Source of the DNA: an uncultured Eubacteriales bacterium
GTDB lineage: Bacteria > Bacillota > Clostridia > Lachnospirales > Lachnospiraceae
Assembly (NCBI GenBank): GCA_900545225.1
Contig: UQXZ01000010.1
Location: forward strand, 1-63,756
Direction: 5' to 3'
DNA length: 63,756 nucleotides
A program made the position numbers and the translations under genes. Shown here piece after piece: positions 1 to 7,525 of this stretch (positions within the stretch are counted from its first letter, which is position 1; the number at the start of each line of letters is the position of its first letter). The notes under the pieces were generated by a model. It was not told the DNA's origin and did not search any database. It worked only from the letters and a program-made list of their open reading frames with translations.

Positions 1-6
1 ACAATT

Positions 7-44
7 CATCCACCACCTATAGAGGTGGGGGATTTCTTGCTCAC
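7..44. repeat. IS200/IS605-like terminal hairpin (copy 1)
   Basis: A 6-bp stem at 13-18 and 23-28 with loop ATAG is followed by TTCTTGC at 34-40. The same arrangement, with a different but still paired stem and the same ATAG loop, recurs at 63710-63739. Subterminal hairpins of this kind are typical of IS200/IS605 elements, but no tnpA or tnpB is visible here. The rest of 1-302 holds only the feo terminator. Confidence 0.4.
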
Positions 45-164
45 GGCATGTTAAATTCATGGTGCAGCATAGCACAGTCATTTACAGAAAAAAATCAAAC
101 ACTAAAAATTTTAATACATACTCCGACTCACAATTGTGAGATTTAAACATCATTATAAAAATAA

Positions 165-199
165 AAATCTGACGGGCAGTAATACCACCCGTCAGATTT
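165..199 (-). terminator. Terminator of the feo operon
   Basis: A 12-bp perfect stem (165-176 with 188-199) is followed on the minus strand by a T-rich run. It lies about 100 bp downstream of the last feo gene. Confidence 0.8.
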
Positions 200-302
200 C
201 TTCTATATATAGTTAATTATTATTTTAAAAATACATTTCAAAAAATACGATCTTTTAACTATATCTCATTTAACATTTAGGATTAAAATATAACATTAAG
301 TT

Positions 303-497
303 TTACACATGATCTTTGTGCTTGTGTTCAGCAGGATTGCATGTCTTTGCACTTGAACAATCGCATCCTGAACATCCGCTACACATAGACTGCTTTGATA
401 ACTTAGCTTTAACAACTCTGTACACCAGGAACGCAATAAAAGCAAATACAATTATGGATATTATTATTGTAGAGAGATTATTCATAAACCATTCCAT
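303..497 (-). CDS. FeoB-associated Cys-rich membrane protein
   Basis: This 64-residue protein has one predicted membrane segment (about residues 8-28) and a basic stretch, followed by a cytoplasmic-type tail rich in Cys (C39, C42, C45, C47, C53) and His (58, 60, 63). Small proteins of this architecture sit directly downstream of feoB in many Clostridia and are thought to assist ferrous-iron transport, perhaps by handling metal on the inner face; the mechanism is not established. It is the last gene of the feo operon, 96 bp after feoB. The Cys/His tail and the position support the call; function is inferred from context. Confidence 0.8.
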   Translation of the reverse strand: MEWFMNNLSTIIISIIVFAFIAFLVYRVVKAKLSKQSMCSGCSGCDCSSAKTCNPAEHKHKDHV

Positions 498-593
498 ATT
501 ATTACCCTCCTTATGTAACTATCTGTAAAATCTAAATTTCTACGAAATTTGGATTTTTCACAATTTAATTTTCATTTTAATTGCATTTTTTAC

Positions 594-3017
594 TTATGCA
601 ACTTTTTTTGAAATATTTACATCTTTTTCAAATGTCTGTGGTTCTCTGTATTTTTTAATAAATAACATATAAACGATAACAGCAAGGAAGAACAATGCAA
701 AGATAAATCCTACAATGTTAATATGTCCTGTGAAGGCCATACCAAGCTGATATACGATTAATGATACAACATACGCAAATCCACATTCATAAGCAATAGC
801 AAATGCTGTCCATTTTCCATTATTCATTTCTCTTCTGATTGCACCGATTGCTGCGAAACAAGGAGCACAAAGAAGGTTGAAGATAAGGAAGCTGTACGCA
901 GCAAGACCACCAAGGTTTTCGAAGTCAAGAACACCGAATACACCAACGATTTCTTCCTTAGCAACTAATCCCATGATTGTAGCAATAGAAGCTGCAGGAT
1001 CTGCGAATCCTAGAGGTGCAAATATCCATGAGATGCCATTTCCGATTACACCAATAACAGAATCATTAAGTTCAATGTCCGTGTAGAAGCCAAATGCTCC
1101 ATCAACAGTTCCGAAGTGTGAACCAGCCCAGATAATAAGTGTAGCTAAAAGAATTATTGTACCGGCCTTCTTAATGAACGACCATAATCTTTCCCACACG
1201 CTTCTTGCAATATTTCCTACAGTTGGCCAGTGGTATGCCGGAAGTTCCATAACGAATGGAGCAGGTTCTCCGGCAAACATCTTAGTCTTTCTAAGCATAA
1301 TACCTGAAACAATTATTGCTGCTATACCGATAAAGTATGCACTTGGAGCAACCCACCATGCGTTTCTGAATACAGATCCGGCAATAAGAGCTATAATAGG
1401 GAGCTTTGCACTACATGGAATAAATGTAGTTGTCATGATAGTCATTCTTCTATCACGCTCATTTTCAATTGTTCTTGACGCCATTACACCAGGAACACCA
1501 CATCCTGTACCTATAAGCATAGGTACGAATGACTTACCTGATAATCCGAATCTACGGAATACTCTGTCAAGGATAAATGCAATTCTTGACATGTAACCAC
1601 ATGCTTCAAGGAATGCAAGTAAAACAAATAATACAGCCATCTGTGGAAGGAAACCAAGAACAGCACCAATACCGGCTATAATACCATCTACAATAAGACT
1701 TGAAAGCCATGGAGCAGCATTTACAGAATCAAGAGCGTTACCTACGATAGTTGGAAGACCTGGAACCCAAACGCCATAATCTTCTGTAGCCGGAACGCCT
1801 TCTACATCCTCACCAAGAGCCGCATCATACATTTCAGATAAGTCATATCCTGACTCCGTAAGAGCATCTGAATACGAAGCATACGCCTCATCAAATGCAC
1901 CATAATCTTCATCAGCAATTGCAGCCTGAATTTCATCAGCTCCAACTACGCCTGCCTCAGCAGCCTTATCTACTGTATTTACGAAGTCTGTAGTCCATAC
2001 ATTTTCTTTAGCATAATCTGTTATTGCTTCTTCATACTGTGCAGTACCAATACCGAATAAATGGTAACCGTCACCGAATACACCATCATTTACCCAGTCT
2101 GTTGCTGTTGTACCTACTGTTACAATAGAAACAAAATATACAGCAAACATTACAACTGCGAAAATAGGAAGAGCAAGCCATCTGTTAGTTACAACTCTGT
2201 CAATTTTATCTGAGATAGTATTTTTCTTCTTATTTTTCTTAATATAACATCCCTTGATAATACTTGATATGTATTCATATCTTTCGCTGATAATGATACT
2301 TTCAGCATCGTCATCGTATTCTTCTTCAATTTCTTTTATATAATTTTCTATTTTAGATTTAACGTTGTCAGAAATATTTAATGTCTCTAATACTTTCTTA
2401 TCACGTTCAAATACCTTAATAGAATACCATCTTGAAGATTCTGAAAGATTTTCAGGAAGATTATCCTCAATATGTGCTAAAGTATGTTCAATAGAAGCAC
2501 TATATTTGTGCTTTGCTGCAAAGCCTGTATTTTGAGCAGCTTCAACTGCTTTAGCTGATACTTCCTTAATACCTTCGCCCTTAAGTGCTGAGATTTCAAT
2601 TACATCACAGCCAATTTCCTCTGAAAGCTGTTTGATGTTAATTTTATCTCCGCTCTTTCTTACAACGTCCATCATGTTGATGGCAATAACCATAGGTATA
2701 TCAAGCTCTGCAAGCTGTGTTGTAAGATATAAGCTTCTTTCAAGGTTTGTACCATCTATAATATTGAGAATGGCATCAGGCTTTTCACCTAAGAGATAAT
2801 TTCTTGCAACTACTTCTTCAAGTGTATATGGTGCAAGAGAATATATACCCGGCAAGTCTGTTATTGTAATATTCTCATATTTTTTTAATTTTCCTTCTTT
2901 TTTCTCTACGGTAACTCCAGGCCAGTTTCCAACATACTGATTTGAACCGGTAAGTTCATTGAACAATGTTGTTTTACCACAGTTAGGATTACCAACGAGA
3001 GCAATTCTTTTATTCAT
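594..3017 (-). CDS. feoB: Ferrous iron transport protein B
   Basis: FeoB is the inner-membrane Fe(II) permease. The N-terminal G domain shows G1 GNPNCGKTT (residues 9-17), G3 DLPG (54-57) and G4 NMMD (114-117). A helical spacer follows to about residue 275, then the polytopic membrane part with FeoB Gate-type segments, including GTGCGVPGVMASR and the LLCAPCFAAIGAIRRE region near the end. At 807 residues it is longer than typical FeoB proteins: an acidic, Ala/Tyr-rich stretch at about residues 315-430 interrupts the segment between the first membrane helix and the DGIIAGIGAVLGFLPQ helix, probably forming a large loop outside the membrane. It follows two feoA genes and is presumably controlled by the divergent DtxR-type gene. 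Confidence 0.97.
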   Translation of the reverse strand: MNKRIALVGNPNCGKTTLFNELTGSNQYVGNWPGVTVEKKEGKLKKYENITITDLPGIYSLAPYTLEEVVARNYLLGEKPDAILNIIDGTNLERSLYLTTQLAELDIPMVIAINMMDVVRKSGDKINIKQLSEEIGCDVIEISALKGEGIKEVSAKAVEAAQNTGFAAKHKYSASIEHTLAHIEDNLPENLSESSRWYSIKVFERDKKVLETLNISDNVKSKIENYIKEIEEEYDDDAESIIISERYEYISSIIKGCYIKKNKKKNTISDKIDRVVTNRWLALPIFAVVMFAVYFVSIVTVGTTATDWVNDGVFGDGYHLFGIGTAQYEEAITDYAKENVWTTDFVNTVDKAAEAGVVGADEIQAAIADEDYGAFDEAYASYSDALTESGYDLSEMYDAALGEDVEGVPATEDYGVWVPGLPTIVGNALDSVNAAPWLSSLIVDGIIAGIGAVLGFLPQMAVLFVLLAFLEACGYMSRIAFILDRVFRRFGLSGKSFVPMLIGTGCGVPGVMASRTIENERDRRMTIMTTTFIPCSAKLPIIALIAGSVFRNAWWVAPSAYFIGIAAIIVSGIMLRKTKMFAGEPAPFVMELPAYHWPTVGNIARSVWERLWSFIKKAGTIILLATLIIWAGSHFGTVDGAFGFYTDIELNDSVIGVIGNGISWIFAPLGFADPAASIATIMGLVAKEEIVGVFGVLDFENLGGLAAYSFLIFNLLCAPCFAAIGAIRREMNNGKWTAFAIAYECGFAYVVSLIVYQLGMAFTGHINIVGFIFALFFLAVIVYMLFIKKYREPQTFEKDVNISKKVA

Positions 3018-3041
3018 TTTTACCTCGATAAATTATTATAA

Positions 3042-3272
3042 TTAATTACATTCTTCTACTTCTATATTTTCTGCATCAGCTTTACGAAGTGAAAGTTCAT
3101 ATCCTCTTATGGTAACTTCTATTGGATCACCAAGTGGAGCAAGCTTTCTGATATAGACCTCTACTCCTTTTGTAATCCCCATATCCATAATTCTTCTTTT
3201 TATTGCGCCCTCACCTCGGATTTTGAGGACTTTAACCGTTGTTCCTACGGCAGCTTCTTTAAGTGTTGCCAT
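3042..3272 (-). CDS. feoA: FeoA family protein, second copy
   Basis: A 76-residue SH3-like FeoA domain protein with the usual pattern: a central GAIKRRIMDMGI segment, then a beta-rich part with the conserved DPIEVTIRGYELSLRK ending. FeoA proteins bind FeoB or modulate its GTPase. This gene lies 24 bp upstream of feoB and 13 bp after another feoA-like gene, so all are likely one transcript. It resembles canonical FeoA more closely than its neighbour, because the GYELSLRKADAENI motif is intact. Confidence 0.93.
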   Translation of the reverse strand: MATLKEAAVGTTVKVLKIRGEGAIKRRIMDMGITKGVEVYIRKLAPLGDPIEVTIRGYELSLRKADAENIEVEECN

Positions 3273-3285
3273 TATAACCCCCTCA

Positions 3286-3507
3286 TTACATTACCAATAT
3301 TTTTTTAGCAGCTTCTTTATTTATTGCCACATTTGCATCCTTTATTCTAAGGATTAGATTACCTGCAAATTCATTAACGATTGTTACGCTTGTTCCTGAT
3401 ATCAAACCAAGATCATTAAGATGCTTTACAACTTCCTTAGATCCTCCGACACGCTGAACAATAACCGTATCACCTACATTACATAATGTTATTGGCACAT
3501 ATATCAC
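3286..3507 (-). CDS. feoA: FeoA family protein, first copy
   Basis: A 73-residue FeoA/SH3-like protein and the first gene of the feo operon. It carries the family pattern LNDLGLISGTSVTIVNEFAGNL but ends differently from the second copy (KDANVAINKEAAKKILV), so the two are diverged paralogues rather than a recent duplication. Two FeoA proteins before one FeoB are common in Clostridia. The start is backed by a GGGGG-rich Shine-Dalgarno just upstream. Which copy contacts FeoB cannot be told from sequence. Confidence 0.92.
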   Translation of the reverse strand: MIYVPITLCNVGDTVIVQRVGGSKEVVKHLNDLGLISGTSVTIVNEFAGNLILRIKDANVAINKEAAKKILVM

Positions 3508-3872
3508 CCCCTTAAAATATTTGTTTTATGATTTAATCTCCACCCATAACCTGTGAAAACGTTACATTATATTGCTATCTTAATAAGCATGTACTTATTA
3601 GCATATGCTTATTAGCCTTAGCTAACTTTTTGCAATATTAACATTGACTAATTGAATTGTCAATTATTTTTTATCATTTGATTATATTTTTACCAAATAT
3701 TCAAAATCTGAACTGATATACCATATGTTTAATATAGAAAGCAATATTAAACATAAATGTATTTTTGTATATTTGTTATTTTTATTAGTTAATATAGGCT
3801 AATTGATAGTTGAAAATTTTTTATATAAGAATTAATATTATATAAATATACAAATTAAGGGAGGATTTTCAC
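3508..3872. promoter_or_regulatory. Divergent feo/dtxR regulatory region
   Basis: This gene-free AT-rich interval holds both promoters. On the minus strand a TATAAT lies at 3566-3571. Just upstream of it are two tandem 14-mers, ATGTACTTATTAGC (3589-3602) and ATATGCTTATTAGC (3603-3616), running into CTTAGCTAAC (3617-3626). On the plus strand TTGAAA (3810-3815) and TAATAT (3833-3838) with a 17-bp spacer form a dtxR promoter, abutted by ATTAG-N10-CTAAT (3784-3803). TTAG/CTAA half-sites resemble DtxR/IdeR-type operators, so iron-dependent control of both units is likely. Confidence 0.55.
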
Positions 3873-4247
3873 ATGAGTCTACACGAATCCGGAGAGATGT
3901 ATCTTGAAACGATTTATGTACTTTCAAAAAATAGTAGCACAGTTCGTTCTCTTGACGTAGCTGAAGAAATGAATTTTTCAAAGCCAAGCGTAAGTCGTGC
4001 TATTAAAATACTTAAAGATGGCGGTTTTGTTACTGTTGATGAAAATGGATATTTATCCCTTACTGAAGACGGTCAAAATATCGCAAAGAAAATATATGAG
4101 AGACACAGAGTTCTTACTCAGTTCTTAATTAATATCGGAGTAACTAAGGAAACAGCTGTTGAAGATGCATGCAGAGTTGAGCATTACATCAGTGATGAGA
4201 CATTTGATGCATTAAAGAATTACTTTAAAATTTCTGCAGAAGTTTAA
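3873..4247 (+). CDS. DtxR/MntR-family metal-dependent repressor
   Basis: A 124-residue transcription factor. Residues 1-65 form the iron-dependent repressor winged helix (SGEMYLETIYVLSK, then the recognition part FSKPSVSRAIKILKDGGFV). Residues 66-124 form the metal-binding and dimerisation domain with the RHRVLTQFL and ACRVEHYISDETF motifs, where the Glu/His/Cys residues are the usual ligands. There is no C-terminal SH3 domain, so it is short like MntR rather than full DtxR. It is divergent from the feo operon, making Fe(II)-dependent repression of feo the likely role; manganese sensing cannot be excluded. GGGAGG lies eight bases upstream of the ATG. Confidence 0.92.
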   Translation: MSLHESGEMYLETIYVLSKNSSTVRSLDVAEEMNFSKPSVSRAIKILKDGGFVTVDENGYLSLTEDGQNIAKKIYERHRVLTQFLINIGVTKETAVEDACRVEHYISDETFDALKNYFKISAEV

Positions 4248-4269
4248 TTCATCTTATTTAAACATTTTT

Positions 4270-4294
4270 GGCGATTACATATGTTGTAATCGCC
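4270..4294 (+). terminator. Terminator after the DtxR-type gene
   Basis: A perfect 10-bp stem, GGCGATTACA with TGTAATCGCC, and a 5-base loop, followed by TATTTT. Confidence 0.75.
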
Positions 4295-4367
4295 TATTTT
4301 AAAACATTTTTTAAAAAACTTTTTACCTATTATATATGACGATTATATATGACGAGAGGAGGTTATT

Positions 4368-5240
4368 ATGAGTAAAATTGATTTGCACGTTCATTCTATG
4401 TATTCAGACGGAACCAACTCTCCAAAAGAATTAGTTGATATGGCTGTTTCAATCGGTCTTAGAGCTATGGCACTTACTGATCATGACACAATTGACGGTG
4501 TACCACACGCTATAGAAGCTGCCAGAGATTATGACATTACTATTATTCCGGGTGTAGAAATCAGTACATTTTACCAGGAAGGCGAAATTCACATAATCGG
4601 TTTATTTGTTGATTATAACAATAAGGAATTTGTTGCTGAGCTTGATCAGATGAGAATTGAGCGAGAAGACCGTAACAGACTTATGTGCAGTAGATTGAGA
4701 AAATATGGTGTTGATATTGATTACGATAAGCTCGTGGACATTTATAAGAGTCATGCCATAACAAGAGCTCACTTTGCCGACTTCCTCTATAAGAACGGAT
4801 ATGTATCAGGAAGAAAAGAAGCATTTGAGCGTTATATTGGAAGTGACTGCCCTGCTTTCGTTCAAAGAAAAGGTATTTCACCTGAAAAAGGTATTAAGCT
4901 TATTCAGCAGGCACAGGGCATTCCAATCCTTGCGCATCCATATGCATACAGATTAAGCGAGAAACATCTGGATGTATTAATCTCCAACTTAAAGGATCAC
5001 GGTCTTGCAGGAATTGAAGCATTTTATTCAACTCACGGAATGTCAGAAACTGATAAAGTTCGTAATTATGCAAAGAAATATGATTTAATGCTTTCAGGCG
5101 GTTCTGATTACCACGGAAAGAATAAGCCTCTTATCTCACTTGGATCAGGTATGGGCGGACTTAAGGTTGATTCTTCTCTCCTCGTACCTATGCAGGAATA
5201 TCTTAAGAAGGAATATGATAAAGAGATTTCAATAATCTGA
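4368..5240 (+). CDS. PHP-domain phosphoesterase (RNase AM/TrpH-like)
   Basis: A 290-residue soluble protein with the polymerase-and-histidinol-phosphatase metal site: DLHVHSMYSDG (H7, H9, D14), LTDHDT (D38-H39-D40), a later LAHPY and a SGGSDYHG C-terminal metal ligand motif. This is the YciV/TrpH layout, whose characterised members remove 5' nucleotides from RNA or hydrolyse 3',5'-nucleoside bisphosphates. Length and motif order fit that family well. The gene is monocistronic, with AGGAGG before the ATG and a strong terminator after it. The exact substrate here is inferred from the family. Confidence 0.85.
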   Translation: MSKIDLHVHSMYSDGTNSPKELVDMAVSIGLRAMALTDHDTIDGVPHAIEAARDYDITIIPGVEISTFYQEGEIHIIGLFVDYNNKEFVAELDQMRIEREDRNRLMCSRLRKYGVDIDYDKLVDIYKSHAITRAHFADFLYKNGYVSGRKEAFERYIGSDCPAFVQRKGISPEKGIKLIQQAQGIPILAHPYAYRLSEKHLDVLISNLKDHGLAGIEAFYSTHGMSETDKVRNYAKKYDLMLSGGSDYHGKNKPLISLGSGMGGLKVDSSLLVPMQEYLKKEYDKEISII

Positions 5241-5284
5241 TTATTGATGCATTTATGAAATCAATATGTTGATTTCATAAATAT

Positions 5285-5328
5285 ACCCCCGGTACATAAG
5301 GCTGTTTTCAGTCTTATATACCGGGGGT
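5285..5328 (+). terminator. Terminator after the PHP gene
   Basis: ACCCCCGGTA pairs with TACCGGGGGT, extended by CATAAG/CTTATA, and is followed by GTGTTTTAATTT. Confidence 0.85.
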
Positions 5329-5340
5329 GTTTTAATTTAT

Positions 5341-5480
5341 TTTGTTTTCGGTTTTATGTTTTATGGTTTTGTGTATTTTAAAATTGTTTTGTTTATTTTG
5401 TTTGTCTTAGTTTTGTTTTATGGTTTTATGTATTTTAATTCGTTCTGTCTTGTTGTGTTTCTTTGTCTTTTATTATATCT
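5341..5480. repeat. GT-rich low-complexity tract with a 25-nt imperfect repeat
   Basis: Between the PHP terminator and the convergent ABC operon, one strand is almost purely T, G and A. A 25-base unit at 5357-5381 recurs at 5414-5438 with a single G/A difference, 57 bases apart. No ORF is supported in 5241-5552. Confidence 0.6.
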
Positions 5481-5552
5481 TAATTATAGAGCATTAAAAT
5501 CACGCATAATTTTTCAAAAAATTATTTAGTAATCTGTTTCGCTTTAATACAA

Positions 5553-6314
5553 TCACACAAATATCGAATTAATAATATTTTGTGTATATTCGTTTTTAGG
5601 ATTATTAAGTATATCGTAAGCAGGGCCTTCTTCGATAAATTCACCCTGATTCATAACCACGATTCTGTCACACATACTGCCGGCGAGCACTAAATCATGT
5701 GTGATAAATAATACGCTGAAGCCCTTCTCTTCTTTTAATTCCAATAACTTGTTCATTATTTCGGCCTGAACGGACACATCCAGAGAACTTGTCATCTCGT
5801 CGCAGATTAAAACATCAGGCTCAATAAGCAGTGCTCTTGCAATGGCTACTCTCTGGCACTCACCACCAGACAGTTGCATAGGGTATTTACTCATATATTC
5901 CACAGGAAGCTCCATCATAGTTAAATACTCCTCAGCCTTTGCCGCTGCCTCTTGTCTTGAAAGCTTTGGATTAAAGTTTCTCTGAACTTCAATCAGTGTC
6001 TTCCCAATGGTGAGTTTAGGATTAAATGAATCCTTAGGCATCTGGAAAATCATTTGAATTTTCTTAAAAAGCTTTTTCGGATATCGGTAATCTGCAACCT
6101 CACCATCTATCTTAACCTTTCCGGCATCAGCCGGTGTTAACCCAAAGATTACTTTGGCAACTGTTGATTTTCCACACCCGGATTCACCTACAAGGCCGAC
6201 AATCTCACCTTTTTTGATTTGTAAATTTATACCCTTTAAAACATCATGGAATCCCTTTTCTTTTGCTATCCAGTATGATTTATACAGATTGTCAATTTCT
6301 AATATATATGACAT
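5553..6314 (-). CDS. Peptide/nickel-type ABC transporter ATPase (DppF/NikE-like)
   Basis: A 253-residue nucleotide-binding subunit: Walker A GESGCGKST (residues 43-51), Q-loop around residue 91, signature LSGGE (148-152), Walker B VLICDE (168-173), D-loop SSLD. It matches the OppF/DppF/NikE class, which pairs with a DppD-like ATPase to drive import by two permeases. It lacks the C-terminal Cys-rich extension found in its partner. It is the last gene of the operon, 99 bp after the DppD-like gene. Family cannot separate peptide from nickel or metallophore import; see the operon finding. Confidence 0.93.
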   Translation of the reverse strand: MSYILEIDNLYKSYWIAKEKGFHDVLKGINLQIKKGEIVGLVGESGCGKSTVAKVIFGLTPADAGKVKIDGEVADYRYPKKLFKKIQMIFQMPKDSFNPKLTIGKTLIEVQRNFNPKLSRQEAAAKAEEYLTMMELPVEYMSKYPMQLSGGECQRVAIARALLIEPDVLICDEMTSSLDVSVQAEIMNKLLELKEEKGFSVLFITHDLVLAGSMCDRIVVMNQGEFIEEGPAYDILNNPKNEYTQNIINSIFV

Positions 6315-6413
6315 ATTATTACCTTTTCTGTTTCTTTAATATCTGGTGTAAAGCAGGTATAATGCACTTTTAGTTGCTCATTTACAAAGTTACAACTCAA
6401 TATAACCCTGTAT

Positions 6414-7346
6414 TTACACCTCATGGCATCTTACAAAATGTCCCGGTTCAATTTCTCTTAATTCAGGCATATTTGTTTTACATTCACTGCATGCCATTGA
6501 ACAGCCTTCGTGATAAGGACATCCTTCGGTATATCTGTCCGGCAAAGTTGCTTTTACATTTTTTGAAACCATAACATTCATTTTGGGAATTGCTTCATAG
6601 AGCTTCTTTGTATATTCGTGAACAGGATTATTCACAATATTATCCCTTGAACCGTATTCCATAACCATACCGCCATACATAACTGCTATTTCATCAGCTA
6701 AATATGATATTACTCCCATGTTATGGGAAACAAAAAATATAGAAGTCTGAAATTCATTCTTTATCTTTTCAAACTGCTTTACAACTTCTCTTTGAACAAC
6801 TACATCAAGGGCACTTGTAACTTCATCGGCTAAAAGCACTTTTGGATTAAGCAGCATTGCCATGGCTATGGACACTCTCTGAGCCATTCCACCACTTAAT
6901 TCATATGAATAGCTGTTTAGTACTCTCTTAGGATTACTTAACTTAAAAAGTTCAAGAAGTTCCAGCATTCTTGCGGTAACTTTTTCAGGATTTTCATTGT
7001 GGGCTTTTGCAAACTCATTAACCTGTGTACCGATTTTTCTTACGGGATGGAATGCCTGCGACGGATCCTGAGAAATAAGAGCAATATCCTTGCCTCTTAT
7101 TTTTCTAAGTTCTTCCTTAGGTAATTCAATAATATCTCTGTCCTGAAATATTATCATTCCATCTTTAACCCATCCGTTATCACCAAGAATGCCTAAAACA
7201 GTTTTAATAATTGTACTCTTACCGCTTCCGGATTCTCCTACAACACCGAGTATATGCCCCTTTTTAATATTTAAGCTAACATCTCTTAATACAGGTTTTT
7301 CGGCATAATTTACATATATGTCTTTAATACTCAGTATATTATCCAT
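6414..7346 (-). CDS. Peptide/nickel-type ABC transporter ATPase (DppD/NikD-like)
   Basis: A 310-residue ATPase: Walker A GESGSGKST (37-45), signature LSGG (150-153), Walker B LLADE (171-175), and a C-terminal oligopeptide-transporter extension with four Cys (CPYHEGC, ACSEC, RCHEV region). The start is set at ATG 7346, preceded by AAGGAAC at a proper distance. A longer reading from 7403 would begin inside an RNA hairpin and has no ribosome-binding site. It works with the DppF-like ATPase downstream. The 179-bp gap to the binding-protein gene contains a stem-loop that may set stoichiometry. Confidence 0.93.
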   Translation of the reverse strand: MDNILSIKDIYVNYAEKPVLRDVSLNIKKGHILGVVGESGSGKSTIIKTVLGILGDNGWVKDGMIIFQDRDIIELPKEELRKIRGKDIALISQDPSQAFHPVRKIGTQVNEFAKAHNENPEKVTARMLELLELFKLSNPKRVLNSYSYELSGGMAQRVSIAMAMLLNPKVLLADEVTSALDVVVQREVVKQFEKIKNEFQTSIFFVSHNMGVISYLADEIAVMYGGMVMEYGSRDNIVNNPVHEYTKKLYEAIPKMNVMVSKNVKATLPDRYTEGCPYHEGCSMACSECKTNMPELREIEPGHFVRCHEV

Positions 7347-7368
7347 ATTTATATGTTCCTTCTTAAAA

Positions 7369-7410
7369 GCCTCACATGACTGCAAGTATGTGATAACCGT
7401 CATATGAGGC
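7369..7410 (-). promoter_or_regulatory. Intercistronic stem-loop before the dppD-like gene
   Basis: A 12-bp stem (7369-7380 with 7399-7410) with one G-U pair in the minus-strand RNA. It is followed by TTTTAAG and then directly by the ribosome-binding site of the DppD-like gene. It probably stabilises upstream mRNA or partly attenuates, so that more binding protein than ATPase is made. Confidence 0.55.
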
Positions 7411-7525
7411 TGTCTTTAAATATTTCTATATCTATAACAATGCAGCTTACATTACGTTACACTGTTAAATTTCTTTTAATCAGAAGAACTGCTTATCTAA
7501 TTAATCAATATAGAATGTGCGGTGA

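Noticed and set aside
7347..7403. Longer N-terminus for the DppD-like ATPase
   Set aside because: The extra 19 residues would be encoded by the hairpin region; a good ribosome-binding site serves the downstream ATG.
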